NCBI RefSeq assembly: GCF_003696315.1
Contig: NZ_RFFN01000002.1
Span: 692,511 to 756,510, forward strand
Direction: 5' to 3'
DNA length: 64,000 nt
Source: Pseudomonas songnenensis
Lineage (GTDB): Bacteria > Pseudomonadota > Gammaproteobacteria > Pseudomonadales > Pseudomonadaceae
Shown here: piece after piece, positions 1-8,872 of the stretch
How the letters are laid out: each line of letters begins with the position of its first letter
Numbering within the stretch: the first letter of the stretch is position 1
Made by a program: the position numbers and the translations under genes
Notes under the pieces: generated by a model
The model's database searches: none
What the model saw: only the letters and a program-made list of their open reading frames with translations
What the model was told of the DNA's origin: nothing

Positions 1-155
1 TCGCCGGGCTGCTAGCTCTCTTTAAAGCTCTTAGTGAAAGTTCCGTTCACGGCCAACTATTTATGATGGCCACACTTGGTGTAGGGACAGTCGCATGGCA
101 CAATGCCGGCCGTTTTGCGATGTCCGTCACGGTGCCAGGTTAAAGGAACTAACCG
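1..155. other. Left-edge upstream region
   Basis: No gene is supported here. The short reading frame at 95-289 overlaps the following gene out of frame and has no recognisable product. The only clear signal is AAAGGAAC at about 142-149, a ribosome binding site for the ATG at 156. I do not see a JUMPstart/ops element. Confidence 0.4.
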
Positions 156-1310
156 ATGCTTTTCCCCCGAATCACTCACTACGGATCGACTACCGGAGTG
201 ACCGGCTCGTGCCACCAATTACATGCCGATGCCGTCAACAGCTACCTCATCGACTGCGGTCTATTTCAGGGTGGCGACACCGCCAATGAGGGGCAGACGG
301 GGCAGGACAGTCTAGGTATTGCATTTCCGATCGATACGATACGGACACTTGGTGAGAACAAGCGAGTTGTGTTTTTCGGAGACCTTGGCGCGCCGCACGC
401 GCCGATGTTGCCCGCGCCAAAAGCACCTTGTCGTGCAGACATCCTTGTTATCGAAAGCCCTTACGGTGATCGGCAGCACGAGGATCGCCGCACCCGTCGT
501 CAGCGCCTCGAGCATGTTGTCGGGCAGGTCTTGCAAGATGGCGGGACAGTAGTGATTCCTGCGTTCAGCAATGGCCGTACCCAGGAACTGCTATATGAGC
601 TGGAAGACATTATCCATCGCGCTCAAACTAAGTCCGCAGCATCACTCCGGGATAGGGTTGAAGTCAGCTGGCCTGACGGTGCTCAGGCGTCTGGCCTAAA
701 AAAGAATTGGCCAGAACTCCCCATCATCCTCGACTCTCCGCTCGCCAATCGCTTCACTGCAGCCTATCGTGAACTGAAGCCCTTCTGGAATCAGGAGGCC
801 ATCAAGCGTGTACAATCAGGCCGCCGCCCGCTGGGGTTCGAGCAGCTACTGACAGTTGACAGCCATGCCGAACATCTACGAATGGTTGGATATCTGGCAC
901 GCAGCGCCCGTCCGGAAATCGTTATTGCCGGTAACGGCATGTGCTCTAGTGGGCGTATCGTCAATTACCTGAAAGCCATGCTGGGCGCCCAGAGACACAA
1001 CGTATTGTTCGTTGGTTACCAGGCGGCAGGCACGCCTGGTCAGGCTATTCAAAGCTTTGGCCCAAAAGGCGGTTACGTCGATCTCGACGGCGAGCGGTTG
1101 GCAATCAAAGCCGGTGTGACGACCATTGGCGGCTACTCTGCTCATGCAGACCAGGATGGCTTGGTGAGATTTGTAACCAGCATGCGCCGACGGCCATCTC
1201 ACATACGCATCGTTCACGGCGAATCAAAAGCAAAGCAAGCACTGGCCGCAAGGCTCGCCGCTATTTATCAGGACAAGCAACAACCGTTGCAGCTGGAAAT
1301 TCCGCAATAA
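156..1310 (+). CDS. MBL-fold/beta-CASP RNA-processing-type hydrolase, internally deleted and probably inactive
   Basis: The protein has 384 residues and matches metallo-beta-lactamase/beta-CASP proteins (YSH1/RNase J-like 'RNA specificity factor' group). The N-terminus (TGVTGSCHQL, LIDCGLFQG, residues 14-39), the GDLGAPHAP strand (about 75-83), the beta-CASP region and the C-terminal GYSAHADQ motif are present. The metal-binding HxHxDH motif and the following AGHILGS-type histidine motif should lie between residues 65 and 67. There the sequence jumps from DTIRTL to ENKRVVFFGDLG. The family is usually about 450-480 residues, so about 80 residues seem to be lost in frame. AAAGGAAC precedes the ATG. 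It sits directly upstream of wecB, a common place for this family in Pseudomonas glycan loci. Family is confident; loss of activity is inferred from the missing ligands. Confidence 0.8.
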   Translation: MLFPRITHYGSTTGVTGSCHQLHADAVNSYLIDCGLFQGGDTANEGQTGQDSLGIAFPIDTIRTLGENKRVVFFGDLGAPHAPMLPAPKAPCRADILVIESPYGDRQHEDRRTRRQRLEHVVGQVLQDGGTVVIPAFSNGRTQELLYELEDIIHRAQTKSAASLRDRVEVSWPDGAQASGLKKNWPELPIILDSPLANRFTAAYRELKPFWNQEAIKRVQSGRRPLGFEQLLTVDSHAEHLRMVGYLARSARPEIVIAGNGMCSSGRIVNYLKAMLGAQRHNVLFVGYQAAGTPGQAIQSFGPKGGYVDLDGERLAIKAGVTTIGGYSAHADQDGLVRFVTSMRRRPSHIRIVHGESKAKQALAARLAAIYQDKQQPLQLEIPQ

Positions 1311-1343
1311 GGCCCTCGCGCCTGCTCAAGCTATGGATACGGT

Positions 1344-2474
1344 ATGACAGTTAAAACCCTGTGTGTCTTCGGCACACGCCCTGAAGCCATTAAAATGGCT
1401 CCTTTGGCCCTTTCACTAAATAGTGATAACCGGTTCGACGCCAAAGTCTGTGTCACAGGGCAGCATCGCCAGATGCTGGACCAGGTTCTGGAGCTCTTCG
1501 AGCTACAACCCGACTTCGACCTGAACATCATGAAGCCGGGGCAAGACCTGACCGACGTGACCTGCGCCATTCTGCAGGGGTTGAAGGCTGTTTTCGCCGA
1601 GTTCAAGCCCGACGTAGTATTGGTGCATGGTGATACAGCCACGACATTTGCTACTACCGTTGCAGCTTACTACAGCCAGATTCCAGTGGCTCACGTTGAA
1701 GCTGGCCTGAGGACGGGAAACCTCTATTCTCCATGGCCAGAGGAAGGAAATCGCAAACTCACTGGTGCGCTTGCCGCCATCCACTTCGCACCAACGGAAA
1801 CGTCTCGCCAGAATCTGCATCGAGAAGGCATCACAAGCGGAGTCGAGGTGACTGGTAATACGGTTATCGATGCTCTCCTTCAGGTTGTGGCAAAGCTCGA
1901 TAAGGACACCGGGCTTCAGCAACGATTCCAAGAGCAGTTTAGTTTCCTTCGCGCCCAGAGCCGGCTTGTGTTGGTGACTGGACACCGGCGAGAAAGCTTT
2001 GGCGGCGGTTTCGAGCGAATCTGCCAGGCCTTGGCGGAGACGGCGAAAGCTTTCCCGGATATCGAAATCGTATATCCCGTCCACCTGAATCCAAACGTAC
2101 GAGAGCCGGTAAACCGGCTGCTTGCCGGCATCGACAATGTTCATCTGATCGAGCCGCTTGACTATCTGCCGTTCGTTTATCTGATGAACCGTTCTCACGT
2201 GATTCTCACGGACTCCGGTGGGATACAAGAAGAAGCTCCCTCGCTGGGCAAACCTGTCCTTGTGATGCGTGACACCACCGAGCGACCGGAGGCGGTCGAG
2301 GCCGGCACGGTGAAACTTGTAGGCACGCAAGTCGAATCGCTCACCGGTAGCCTGAAACAGTTGCTGACTAATGATGAGGCATACCGTGCAATGAGTTTTG
2401 CCCACAATCCCTACGGGGATGGCCTTGCATGCACACGTATTCTCGAAGCACTTTCGCAACTCAAGAAGAATTGA
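1344..2474 (+). CDS. wecB: UDP-N-acetylglucosamine 2-epimerase (non-hydrolysing)
   Basis: This cytosolic enzyme interconverts UDP-GlcNAc and UDP-ManNAc, the first step toward UDP-ManNAc uronic acid. The 376-aa length is usual for the family. Visible motifs are [12 protein letters not shown] near the N-terminus, [19 protein letters not shown] (about 108-117) and the UDP-binding [18 protein letters not shown] block (about 280-297), followed by RDTTERPE. The stop is one base before the start of wecC, so the two genes are almost certainly co-transcribed and together make UDP-ManNAcA for the cluster. Confidence 0.95.
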   Translation: MTVKTLCVFGTRPEAIKMAPLALSLNSDNRFDAKVCVTGQHRQMLDQVLELFELQPDFDLNIMKPGQDLTDVTCAILQGLKAVFAEFKPDVVLVHGDTATTFATTVAAYYSQIPVAHVEAGLRTGNLYSPWPEEGNRKLTGALAAIHFAPTETSRQNLHREGITSGVEVTGNTVIDALLQVVAKLDKDTGLQQRFQEQFSFLRAQSRLVLVTGHRRESFGGGFERICQALAETAKAFPDIEIVYPVHLNPNVREPVNRLLAGIDNVHLIEPLDYLPFVYLMNRSHVILTDSGGIQEEAPSLGKPVLVMRDTTERPEAVEAGTVKLVGTQVESLTGSLKQLLTNDEAYRAMSFAHNPYGDGLACTRILEALSQLKKN

Positions 2475-2475
2475 T

Positions 2476-3744
2476 ATGAACTTTGAAACTATTTCCGTGG
2501 TTGGGCTTGGTTATATTGGATTGCCAACTGCAGCAGTCTTTGCTGCGCGCAAGAAAAGAGTCATTGGTGTAGATGTAAATGAGCACGCGGTTGCGACCAT
2601 CAATCGTGGCGAGATTCATATTGTTGAGCCGGATCTCGATATGGTCGTGCACGCAGCAGTTACCGAGGGCTATCTGCGCGCCACTACAACGCCCGAACCG
2701 GCTGATGCTTTTCTCATAGCAGTGCCGACACCTTTCAAGGCTGACCATGAGCCGGACCTGTCCTATATCGAAGCTGCAAGTGAGGCGATTGCACCGGTCT
2801 TGGCCAAGGGCAACCTCGTCATTCTGGAGTCCACTTCCCCGGTGGGCGCGACTGAAGCGATGGCTCAATGGCTGGCCGTTGCTCGCCCCGACCTCAGCTT
2901 TCCACAGACCCATGGGGAGTCTTCCGACATTCGGATCGCCCATTGCCCCGAGCGTGTCCTACCGGGACATGTACTGCGCGAACTGGTTGAGAACGATCGC
3001 ATCATCGGCGGTATGACGCGTAAATGCTCTGGAGCGGCAGCGGCGCTCTACAAGACGTTTGTCGAGGGCGAGTGCATTGTGACCAACGCGCGCACCGCCG
3101 AAATGTGCAAACTAACCGAAAACAGCTTCCGTGATGTGAACATTGCTTTTGCCAATGAGCTTTCGATCATTTGCGACAAACTCGATATCAATGTCTGGGA
3201 GCTAATCGGTTTGGCCAACCGTCACCCGCGTGTGAGCATCCTGCAGCCTGGTCCGGGCGTAGGCGGTCATTGCATTGCGGTCGATCCCTGGTTCATCGTC
3301 AGCCAGACTCCCGAACAGGCTCGCCTGATTCGCACTGCCCGCGAAGTCAACGACGGCAAGCCGCATTGGGTGATCGATAAGGTCAAGGTGGCGGTGGCTG
3401 AGTACTTGCAAGCGAATCCGACCAAGACCGCTGCCGAGGTATCCATCGCTTGTTTTGGTTTGGCCTTCAAGCCGGACATTGACGATCTGCGTGAAAGCCC
3501 CGCGATGGGCATCACCCTGGCGCTGGCCGAACAGTTCGCTGCGCGTCTGCTGGCCGTTGAGCCCAACATTGACAGCCTGCCTGGTAAGCTGAAAGCCGCA
3601 GGTGTGCAACTGGTGAGCCAGGAAGAGGCGCTGGCAAGCGCCGACGTCGCGGTGTTGCTGGTCGATCATTCTCCCTTCCGCGCAGCCAAGCCCACTTTCG
3701 CGGCGGGGCAGTATCTGATTGATACCAAAGGCATCTGGGGCTGA
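2476..3744 (+). CDS. wecC: UDP-N-acetyl-D-mannosamine dehydrogenase
   Basis: A 422-aa UDP-sugar 6-dehydrogenase that oxidises UDP-ManNAc to UDP-ManNAcA using two NAD+. The Rossmann motif GLGYIGLP starts at residue 9, the central KLTENSFRDVNIAFANE helix is intact, and the catalytic cysteine is in GPGVGGHCIAVDPW (Cys266). I chose the ATG at 2476 rather than the in-frame upstream one at 2398. It places MNFETISVVGLGYIG at the normal N-terminus, lies one base after the wecB stop, and has AAGAAG before it. The first 200 bases are more AT-rich than the rest. Its stop overlaps the next gene start by one base. Confidence 0.95.
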   Translation: MNFETISVVGLGYIGLPTAAVFAARKKRVIGVDVNEHAVATINRGEIHIVEPDLDMVVHAAVTEGYLRATTTPEPADAFLIAVPTPFKADHEPDLSYIEAASEAIAPVLAKGNLVILESTSPVGATEAMAQWLAVARPDLSFPQTHGESSDIRIAHCPERVLPGHVLRELVENDRIIGGMTRKCSGAAAALYKTFVEGECIVTNARTAEMCKLTENSFRDVNIAFANELSIICDKLDINVWELIGLANRHPRVSILQPGPGVGGHCIAVDPWFIVSQTPEQARLIRTAREVNDGKPHWVIDKVKVAVAEYLQANPTKTAAEVSIACFGLAFKPDIDDLRESPAMGITLALAEQFAARLLAVEPNIDSLPGKLKAAGVQLVSQEEALASADVAVLLVDHSPFRAAKPTFAAGQYLIDTKGIWG

Positions 3745-5516
3745 TGGGCTATCGGTCGGGAGCTCTCATGTTGAATCTTTCACCGAAAAAGCTTTATCTG
3801 CAGGTGTACTGGGTCCTGCGTTGGCGAGCTAAGCGACACCTCCCGGTCTCTATTATTCACGGCATCCAACGTCTCAGGCGAATAATCGCTTGGCGCTACT
3901 GGGTTGTGCTTGAGGCCTATGAAGTCCAAGGCATTGATGCCGCTCGTGCGTTGATAGAGAACTTGAGTGAAAAGTCTCTGCAGGCCAAAGCCTACCAAGA
4001 GTTGGCGCGACGAGAACTGATTCGTGATGTAGTCAGCGCGGCCGACCTTGCCCGGAGTTCTCTGCGTCTGCAAAGCTCGCAGGACAACCGTCGACGCAAC
4101 GGTATGATGCTCTGGGACGCTGGCGCCATCCGTGAGTCGAGCGCTCTGCTAGAGGCGTTGCCAAGTGCCGCTTTGAGCCTGCCGGAACAGGAGAAGGCGC
4201 TGCAAATTCGCGGGGCGCAGCGGCTGCTCGATAGCCTGCCGGAGATCCCTGAGGCGGCCGTTCCTGGTGACTATATCGCCAACCCGCAGTGCATACTCTA
4301 TGTGGCTTCCAGTTCCCGCCCCTATCACACGACGGGCTACACCACCCGCACCCATCACTTGCTCAAGTCGCTCAAGAACCAGGGATGGGCTGTGCACTGC
4401 GTGACCCGCCCCGGCTATCCAGCCGACCGTCCGGACTCGCGCAATCTGGATGCCGCTACGCTCAACTACATTGACGATGTGCCCTACGAACGCCTGCCCG
4501 GGAAGCATCGGCGCGAGGTGCCCTATGATCAGTACTTACTGCAGGCGGCTGATGTGCTGGAGCAGACTGCGCGGCGCCTGCGCCCTGCCGTGATTCATGC
4601 AGCCTCCAACTATGAGGCGGCTCTACCTGCATTAATTGCCGCCCGGAGGCTTGGCTTGCCGTTCTGCTACGAGATGCGCGGGCTCTGGGAGTACACCGCA
4701 GCTTCAAAGAAAACGGGTTGGGAGCAAACCGAACGCTTTGCTCTGGAACGTAGGCTCGAAACCCATGTGGCTGCCCATGCAGATGAGGTTTTTACGTTAA
4801 CTAAATCATTGGCTGCTGAAATGGTCCGCCGAGGCGTACCTAAGAATCATCTTAAACTTCTGCCAAACGCGGTGAGCTTGGAGTTTTTCAAAAGCACACC
4901 TCGCGATCAGGCAATGTCCGCAAAGCTGGGAATAGCCGAGGGCGCCTTCGTTTGTGGCTATATAGGATCCGTGGTTAAGTACGAAGGGCTAGATGATCTA
5001 GTCGTCGCCATGTCCATGTTGATTCGCCGCATACCCAACAGCAAACTATTAATAGTAGGCGATGGCGACGAGTTAGTGAATCTACGTCGGCAGGCCGAGC
5101 TGCTTGGCATATCCGCGCATGTAGTATTCGCTGGCGCTGTCAGTCACTCTGAGGTGACACGCTATTTCTCGCAGCTTGACGTAATCGCCTTGCCACGCAA
5201 GCCTTATACCGTATGCAAGCTAGTTTCACCTCTGAAGCCGTTTGAGGCGATGGCAATGCGAATTCCTTTAGTTGTATCGAATGTTGAGGCTCTAGAAGAG
5301 ATTTTCAAACATCAAGAAACAGCATTGCTGTACCGGGCAGGTGATTCAAGCTCTCTGGCTGAAGCCTTGATCCAGCTCGCAGAGAGCGAGCACCTTCGGC
5401 AGAGGCTGGCGCAAAATGCATATGTCAAAGTAAGGGAATGCCATCAATGGAGGCAGGTAATTCAGTCACTTATAGATTTCTATGTAACCAATGGTGCGTC
5501 GCCGGGGAAACATTGA
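3744..5516 (+). CDS. GT4-type glycosyltransferase with N-terminal helical extension
   Basis: A 590-aa protein. About 170 N-terminal residues look like amphipathic helical repeats (TPR-like spacing), followed by a GT-B fold. The N-terminal Rossmann half contains HTTGYTTRTHHLLKSL (about 195-210). The C-terminal donor half contains GYIGSVVKYEGLDD, LIVGDGDELVNLRR and the ExxE-type KPFEAMAMRIPLVVSNVEALEE. It probably adds a nucleotide sugar to the lipid-linked repeat unit at the inner membrane. The start overlaps the wecC stop; an alternative start is the ATG at 3768. Base composition and codon use become visibly more AT-rich after about 4780, inside the gene. Donor and acceptor cannot be told. 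Confidence 0.85.
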   Translation: MGYRSGALMLNLSPKKLYLQVYWVLRWRAKRHLPVSIIHGIQRLRRIIAWRYWVVLEAYEVQGIDAARALIENLSEKSLQAKAYQELARRELIRDVVSAADLARSSLRLQSSQDNRRRNGMMLWDAGAIRESSALLEALPSAALSLPEQEKALQIRGAQRLLDSLPEIPEAAVPGDYIANPQCILYVASSSRPYHTTGYTTRTHHLLKSLKNQGWAVHCVTRPGYPADRPDSRNLDAATLNYIDDVPYERLPGKHRREVPYDQYLLQAADVLEQTARRLRPAVIHAASNYEAALPALIAARRLGLPFCYEMRGLWEYTAASKKTGWEQTERFALERRLETHVAAHADEVFTLTKSLAAEMVRRGVPKNHLKLLPNAVSLEFFKSTPRDQAMSAKLGIAEGAFVCGYIGSVVKYEGLDDLVVAMSMLIRRIPNSKLLIVGDGDELVNLRRQAELLGISAHVVFAGAVSHSEVTRYFSQLDVIALPRKPYTVCKLVSPLKPFEAMAMRIPLVVSNVEALEEIFKHQETALLYRAGDSSSLAEALIQLAESEHLRQRLAQNAYVKVRECHQWRQVIQSLIDFYVTNGASPGKH

Positions 5517-5659
5517 GCTAAACATTAGCTCGCGCTCGTACCTCTTCAAAAAAGCGATCTTCAACGGCAAAGGCGCCGCAGCACTTGGGTGGTGACTGTT
5601 AGGGGGAAATTGCGACTGGTCACCCGTCGTTTTACTAGAGAATTCACATTGAGATGGTT
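5517..5659. other. Short intergenic gap before the AT-rich cassette
   Basis: About 140 bases between two + strand genes. I see no clear hairpin followed by a T run and no clear promoter; a weak GAG at 5651-5653 may serve the ATG at 5660. Confidence 0.3.
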
Positions 5660-7075
5660 ATGAAATTTGCACTCTTTTACGGTCACTTCTCAAGCAACAT
5701 AGGTGATCTAGCGATTAATCGCGGCTTCATCGATTTGTTGAGCCATGTGTGCGGTCACTCAGTCAGTCTGAAAGTTTTCTTTTTGAATGGCGACGGAGAT
5801 AGGTGCTCCGGAAAGGATAGTTTTAAAGGTTATTCAGGTTGTGAATTTTATTCAATTAATACGTCTGCATCAGCAGCCCTTCGCTATGCCAATAACTGCG
5901 AGCTATTCGTAGAGGATTTTGGTTTTGGCGATTGTGATCTTGTCTTTATAAATGGCGGTGAGCACTTCTTTTCTTATGCAGAAAATGCTAACTGGCATAA
6001 TTTATTCTGGCGTGCAATCCCTGCGCTTGCAGCGCAGGCGGCTGGTCTCGCTTATGCGTTCTTGCCGGCCAGTTTTGGCCCGTTCGAAAGTCAAAAGGCG
6101 GAGGAATTTGTGAGGCAAGCCCTTGGTGGTGCACGGGGCTTCGCTTATAGGGAAAAAACGTCGGGTGAAATTTTTCCCCTCGTCGATAGCCCCACTCTGC
6201 TAGACATGGCATTCTTTATTAATGGTCCTTATCTCGCCAAGCCAAAGAAGGAGCAAGTGCATCATTTAGGTGTGGCGGTGAGGCCAGATGGACAGGGTTT
6301 GCGCGTCGGGACTCACCGGTCTCTTGAGCGGCGAGATTTTCAACGCCAGAGTAACTATAATAATTCTTTGTCATCTCGCTCTGCAATAAGTGCCGTCAAG
6401 TTATTCCTTGAGCGCAGTGATCTAAATCAAGTGACATTATTTGTTCAGTGTAATGCTGACGAAGAGCTGGCTGAGCATATACGGGAAGAGCTGAATCAAG
6501 CAGGTTATGATCGGCGAGTTACGCTAGCGCGTCCCTCATCAATTGATGAATATATTTCCCAGCTCGCGGCGATAGATTGCCTTATAACCTCTAGGTTTCA
6601 CGCAGTAATACTTAGCTCTTTGGCCTGCACTCCGGCAGTAGGTTTGTATTATGCTGAGCATGGGCATAAATTACCGGGTTTGTATGAGATGTTAGGGCGT
6701 AGCGATATCTGTCGCATGGTTGATGAGTCAAACGTGTATGATTCGGAAGGAGTGATCGGAATGGTTGATCTCTCTTTCGCTACTTGGGAACAAACGTTTC
6801 GTAGCATTTGTCTTGTTAAGGACGAAACGCGGAAATGGTTTGGCGAAATTACTAGCGCCTCTAGCGCCTCCGCTAGGCAGTTTATCGATCTGGACACCCG
6901 TATTGATATCCAAGAGGTTGTATCTCATTCGGAAGCAGTTGCGATTAAGAGGGCGCTTGGCGAATATAGGCGTTTGGACGCAAGTAAGAAGAAGCGAATC
7001 GTAAAAGGTACAGATGGAAAAAACGTTAGCTTTAAAAAATGGCTTCGCAGAATGGTAATCAGGTGGGCAAAATGA
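5660..7075 (+). CDS. Polysaccharide pyruvyl transferase family protein
   Basis: A 471-aa member of the polysaccharide pyruvyl transferase (PS_pyruv_trans) superfamily, which attaches pyruvate ketals to sugars or acts in glycan assembly. The N-terminus KFALFYGHFSSNIGDLAINRG matches the family opening G-N-x-GD. The C-terminal SRFHAVILSSLACTPAVGLYYAEHGHK matches the S/G-R-x-H...A...P...Y...K signature. The start at 5660 gives MKFALFYGHF after GAG; ATG 5654 is an alternative that adds two residues. The gene is distinctly AT-richer than wecC and starts a tightly packed AT-rich cassette. Its TGA overlaps the ATG of the next gene (ATGA), implying translational coupling. About 60 C-terminal residues are unusually basic. 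Confidence 0.8.
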   Translation: MKFALFYGHFSSNIGDLAINRGFIDLLSHVCGHSVSLKVFFLNGDGDRCSGKDSFKGYSGCEFYSINTSASAALRYANNCELFVEDFGFGDCDLVFINGGEHFFSYAENANWHNLFWRAIPALAAQAAGLAYAFLPASFGPFESQKAEEFVRQALGGARGFAYREKTSGEIFPLVDSPTLLDMAFFINGPYLAKPKKEQVHHLGVAVRPDGQGLRVGTHRSLERRDFQRQSNYNNSLSSRSAISAVKLFLERSDLNQVTLFVQCNADEELAEHIREELNQAGYDRRVTLARPSSIDEYISQLAAIDCLITSRFHAVILSSLACTPAVGLYYAEHGHKLPGLYEMLGRSDICRMVDESNVYDSEGVIGMVDLSFATWEQTFRSICLVKDETRKWFGEITSASSASARQFIDLDTRIDIQEVVSHSEAVAIKRALGEYRRLDASKKKRIVKGTDGKNVSFKKWLRRMVIRWAK

Positions 7076-7842
7076 AGCGCGGCTTGCTAGCGACGCAAAA
7101 GTCTAGAATTATGTTTGCTCTGAAGTTATTAAGGGCTTCGCCTGGATTCTCGCTCGGAAGCATCGTGGTAACGCTAGTATCTCAAGTTTCAATGATTATA
7201 AGTGGCGTGCTTCCGCTTAAAGTAATTATTTTGATAGGGTCTGAATCAATTCCGAGCTATTTTCCTAGTTATATATCGCTATTTGATCGCTCTCAGCTAA
7301 TTATGTTTTTGGTGATGCTTTCTGTTGCATTTTTTGTCATCCATCAACTTTGCGAAATATTAAACACAAGGATATTAACCAAGGGGGGGGCAGTCGCGAT
7401 GGCGAGATTGCCTAGGAATGAAAAGTTAACGGGATTACGATTCCATAAGACATATTCGATGTTTGCAAGAGGGCTGTCTGATACTTTTTTCGTCTTGATT
7501 GCTACTGTTGTGCTTGGAATCATAAATTTCCGACTTGTCGCTTTCTCCTTGGTTTATATTTTTACTGTGTCTACCTTTGTGGCTTTTAAGGCTTTTCAAG
7601 GGACAAGGATTCTTCACAAGGGAGGCTTTATCTCGGTGGTAAATCTTTTTGGTGTGTTTGGGTTTCTATCCTCATTTGTTTTTTTGGTGAGCGACCTGCT
7701 AAGGGGGGGGCAGGGCTCTGTTTTTTTTGCGATTATAGCAATCATTATCTTGAGGCAGATTTTCAGGAAAATACCAAGAGTAATAAATAATTTTCGCGGG
7801 CCGCGTTTCGGGCGTGACGAATTGCAGGTCTGGCAAAATTAA
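7072..7842 (+). CDS. Orphan polytopic membrane protein resembling an ABC-exporter transmembrane domain
   Basis: A 256-aa protein with about five or six hydrophobic segments (near residues 25-50, 78-100, 135-175, 190-215 and 220-235). The layout and the LPLKVIILIGSESIPSYFP stretch recall the transmembrane half of type I ABC exporters. No Walker A, signature or Walker B sequence is present here or in the adjacent genes. I chose ATG 7072 (ATGA overlap with the pyruvyltransferase stop, GGTGGG before it) over the upstream ATG at 7039. Two runs of eight G, at 7383-7390 and 7703-7710, lie in the coding frame in an identical 13-base context. Strongly AT-rich. Function unknown; a role in moving or retaining a glycan precursor is only a guess. 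Confidence 0.65.
   Translation: MKRGLLATQKSRIMFALKLLRASPGFSLGSIVVTLVSQVSMIISGVLPLKVIILIGSESIPSYFPSYISLFDRSQLIMFLVMLSVAFFVIHQLCEILNTRILTKGGAVAMARLPRNEKLTGLRFHKTYSMFARGLSDTFFVLIATVVLGIINFRLVAFSLVYIFTVSTFVAFKAFQGTRILHKGGFISVVNLFGVFGFLSSFVFLVSDLLRGGQGSVFFAIIAIIILRQIFRKIPRVINNFRGPRFGRDELQVWQN
7383..7390 (+). repeat. G8 homopolymer tract inside the orphan membrane gene (first copy)
   Basis: Eight consecutive G, flanked as AA-G8-CAG, encode Lys-Gly-Gly-Ala. Such tracts are prone to slipped-strand mispairing, and a one-base change would truncate the membrane protein near residue 105. An identical context recurs at 7701-7713. Confidence 0.9.
7703..7710 (+). repeat. G8 homopolymer tract inside the orphan membrane gene (second copy)
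   Basis: Eight consecutive G in the same AA-G8-CAG context as the tract 320 bases upstream, but read in a different codon phase (Arg-Gly-Gly-Gln). The different phase argues that the match is not simply an internal protein repeat. Confidence 0.9.
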
Positions 7843-7871
7843 ATATCACTTTTGGTTGTAGGTGATAGGTT

Positions 7872-8762
7872 GTGAGCTATTGGGATTTTTTTATATCTAA
7901 AGTGGTTAGAGTAGTCTCTGGAGTCGCAAAGGGAAGCCCGCGCGCCTATAGGCCTAAATACAAGCGATTAGGAGAGTCGGATTCTTTTTTGATTAATTAT
8001 TACGACAACGGTTCAGATATTCTTTTCGTTGTGTTCAATAGGACAAGGTCCACCAAACGGTCGCCAGCTTTTGGGTTGGATTTTCTGTTGGCGCAAGGAT
8101 TCAGTGTCGTGGTTTGCTATCAGGACAACGATACGCAGTACCAATCTCTATCGTTCGAGAGGTTTCGTGAGTGCGTGCTTCCGGTAACCGTTGGGAAGCG
8201 AGTTTTTACCTATGGTTCCAGCCTAGGAGCTTATGCCGCCGTCTACTACGCCGGAGCTGTTGGGGCAACTGTGATAGCCGCTGCGCCAAAAAACTCAGCA
8301 CATCCTTTGCTTTTTTCTCCCAGAGGGCGCTTTAGCGAAGAGCTGTTCAAGCACGAGGATTTAGGCAGCCTCGGCCTGACAAAGAACCCTGTTTTTGTTA
8401 TGGTCGACCCTATGCGCAAGCAAGATATTTTTTTTGTTAAGGCCTATGTTGTTTCGTCGTATCCTGAAGCCAAGGTGCTCGAATTGCCTTTCTCTGGTCA
8501 TGCTTGTCTAAAGTATCTGCTTGAGATAGGGAAGCTAAAATCTCTAGTGCTCTCTATTGTCTATGATGGCGAATTTCCTGAAGTGCCTGTTAACGTGACA
8601 TGCTTCGTGACCTCCATTGAAAAAGCGCTGCACCACCATAGGCAGGGAAAGCCCGAGCTGGCGCTTGAGTACGCGCGTACTGCAACAAGATTGGCGAAGA
8701 GTGATAGCCAAAAAAATAAAGTTAAAGCATTGTATGCGCGTTTAGGGCAGCATGATTTTTGA
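7872..8762 (+). CDS. Alpha/beta-hydrolase-like protein
   Basis: A 296-aa protein with a GTG start, 29 bases after the orphan membrane gene. Residues 114-120 read YGSSLGA, a nucleophile elbow GxSxG with Ser117 as candidate nucleophile. A late SGHACLKYL (His210) could be the catalytic histidine, and the MVDPMRKQD region (about 178) could carry the acid. The last 60 residues form a helical, TPR-like tail (ALEYARTATRLAKSD). No signal peptide is seen, so it is probably cytosolic. It lies between the orphan membrane protein and an APH-like kinase, which suggests a role in glycan or carrier modification such as an esterase or acyltransferase. No specific family name can be assigned with confidence. 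Confidence 0.6.
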   Translation: MSYWDFFISKVVRVVSGVAKGSPRAYRPKYKRLGESDSFLINYYDNGSDILFVVFNRTRSTKRSPAFGLDFLLAQGFSVVVCYQDNDTQYQSLSFERFRECVLPVTVGKRVFTYGSSLGAYAAVYYAGAVGATVIAAAPKNSAHPLLFSPRGRFSEELFKHEDLGSLGLTKNPVFVMVDPMRKQDIFFVKAYVVSSYPEAKVLELPFSGHACLKYLLEIGKLKSLVLSIVYDGEFPEVPVNVTCFVTSIEKALHHHRQGKPELALEYARTATRLAKSDSQKNKVKALYARLGQHDF

Positions 8763-8872
8763 TTTTTGATTTTAGCAAGCAGGGCAGGTTATTTGCCTGG
8801 AGCTCTTAGTGGGTCCAGTTTTGCCACAGTCTTGCAGTACATTATATCGATTAATCATCAGGTTGATGTCTC

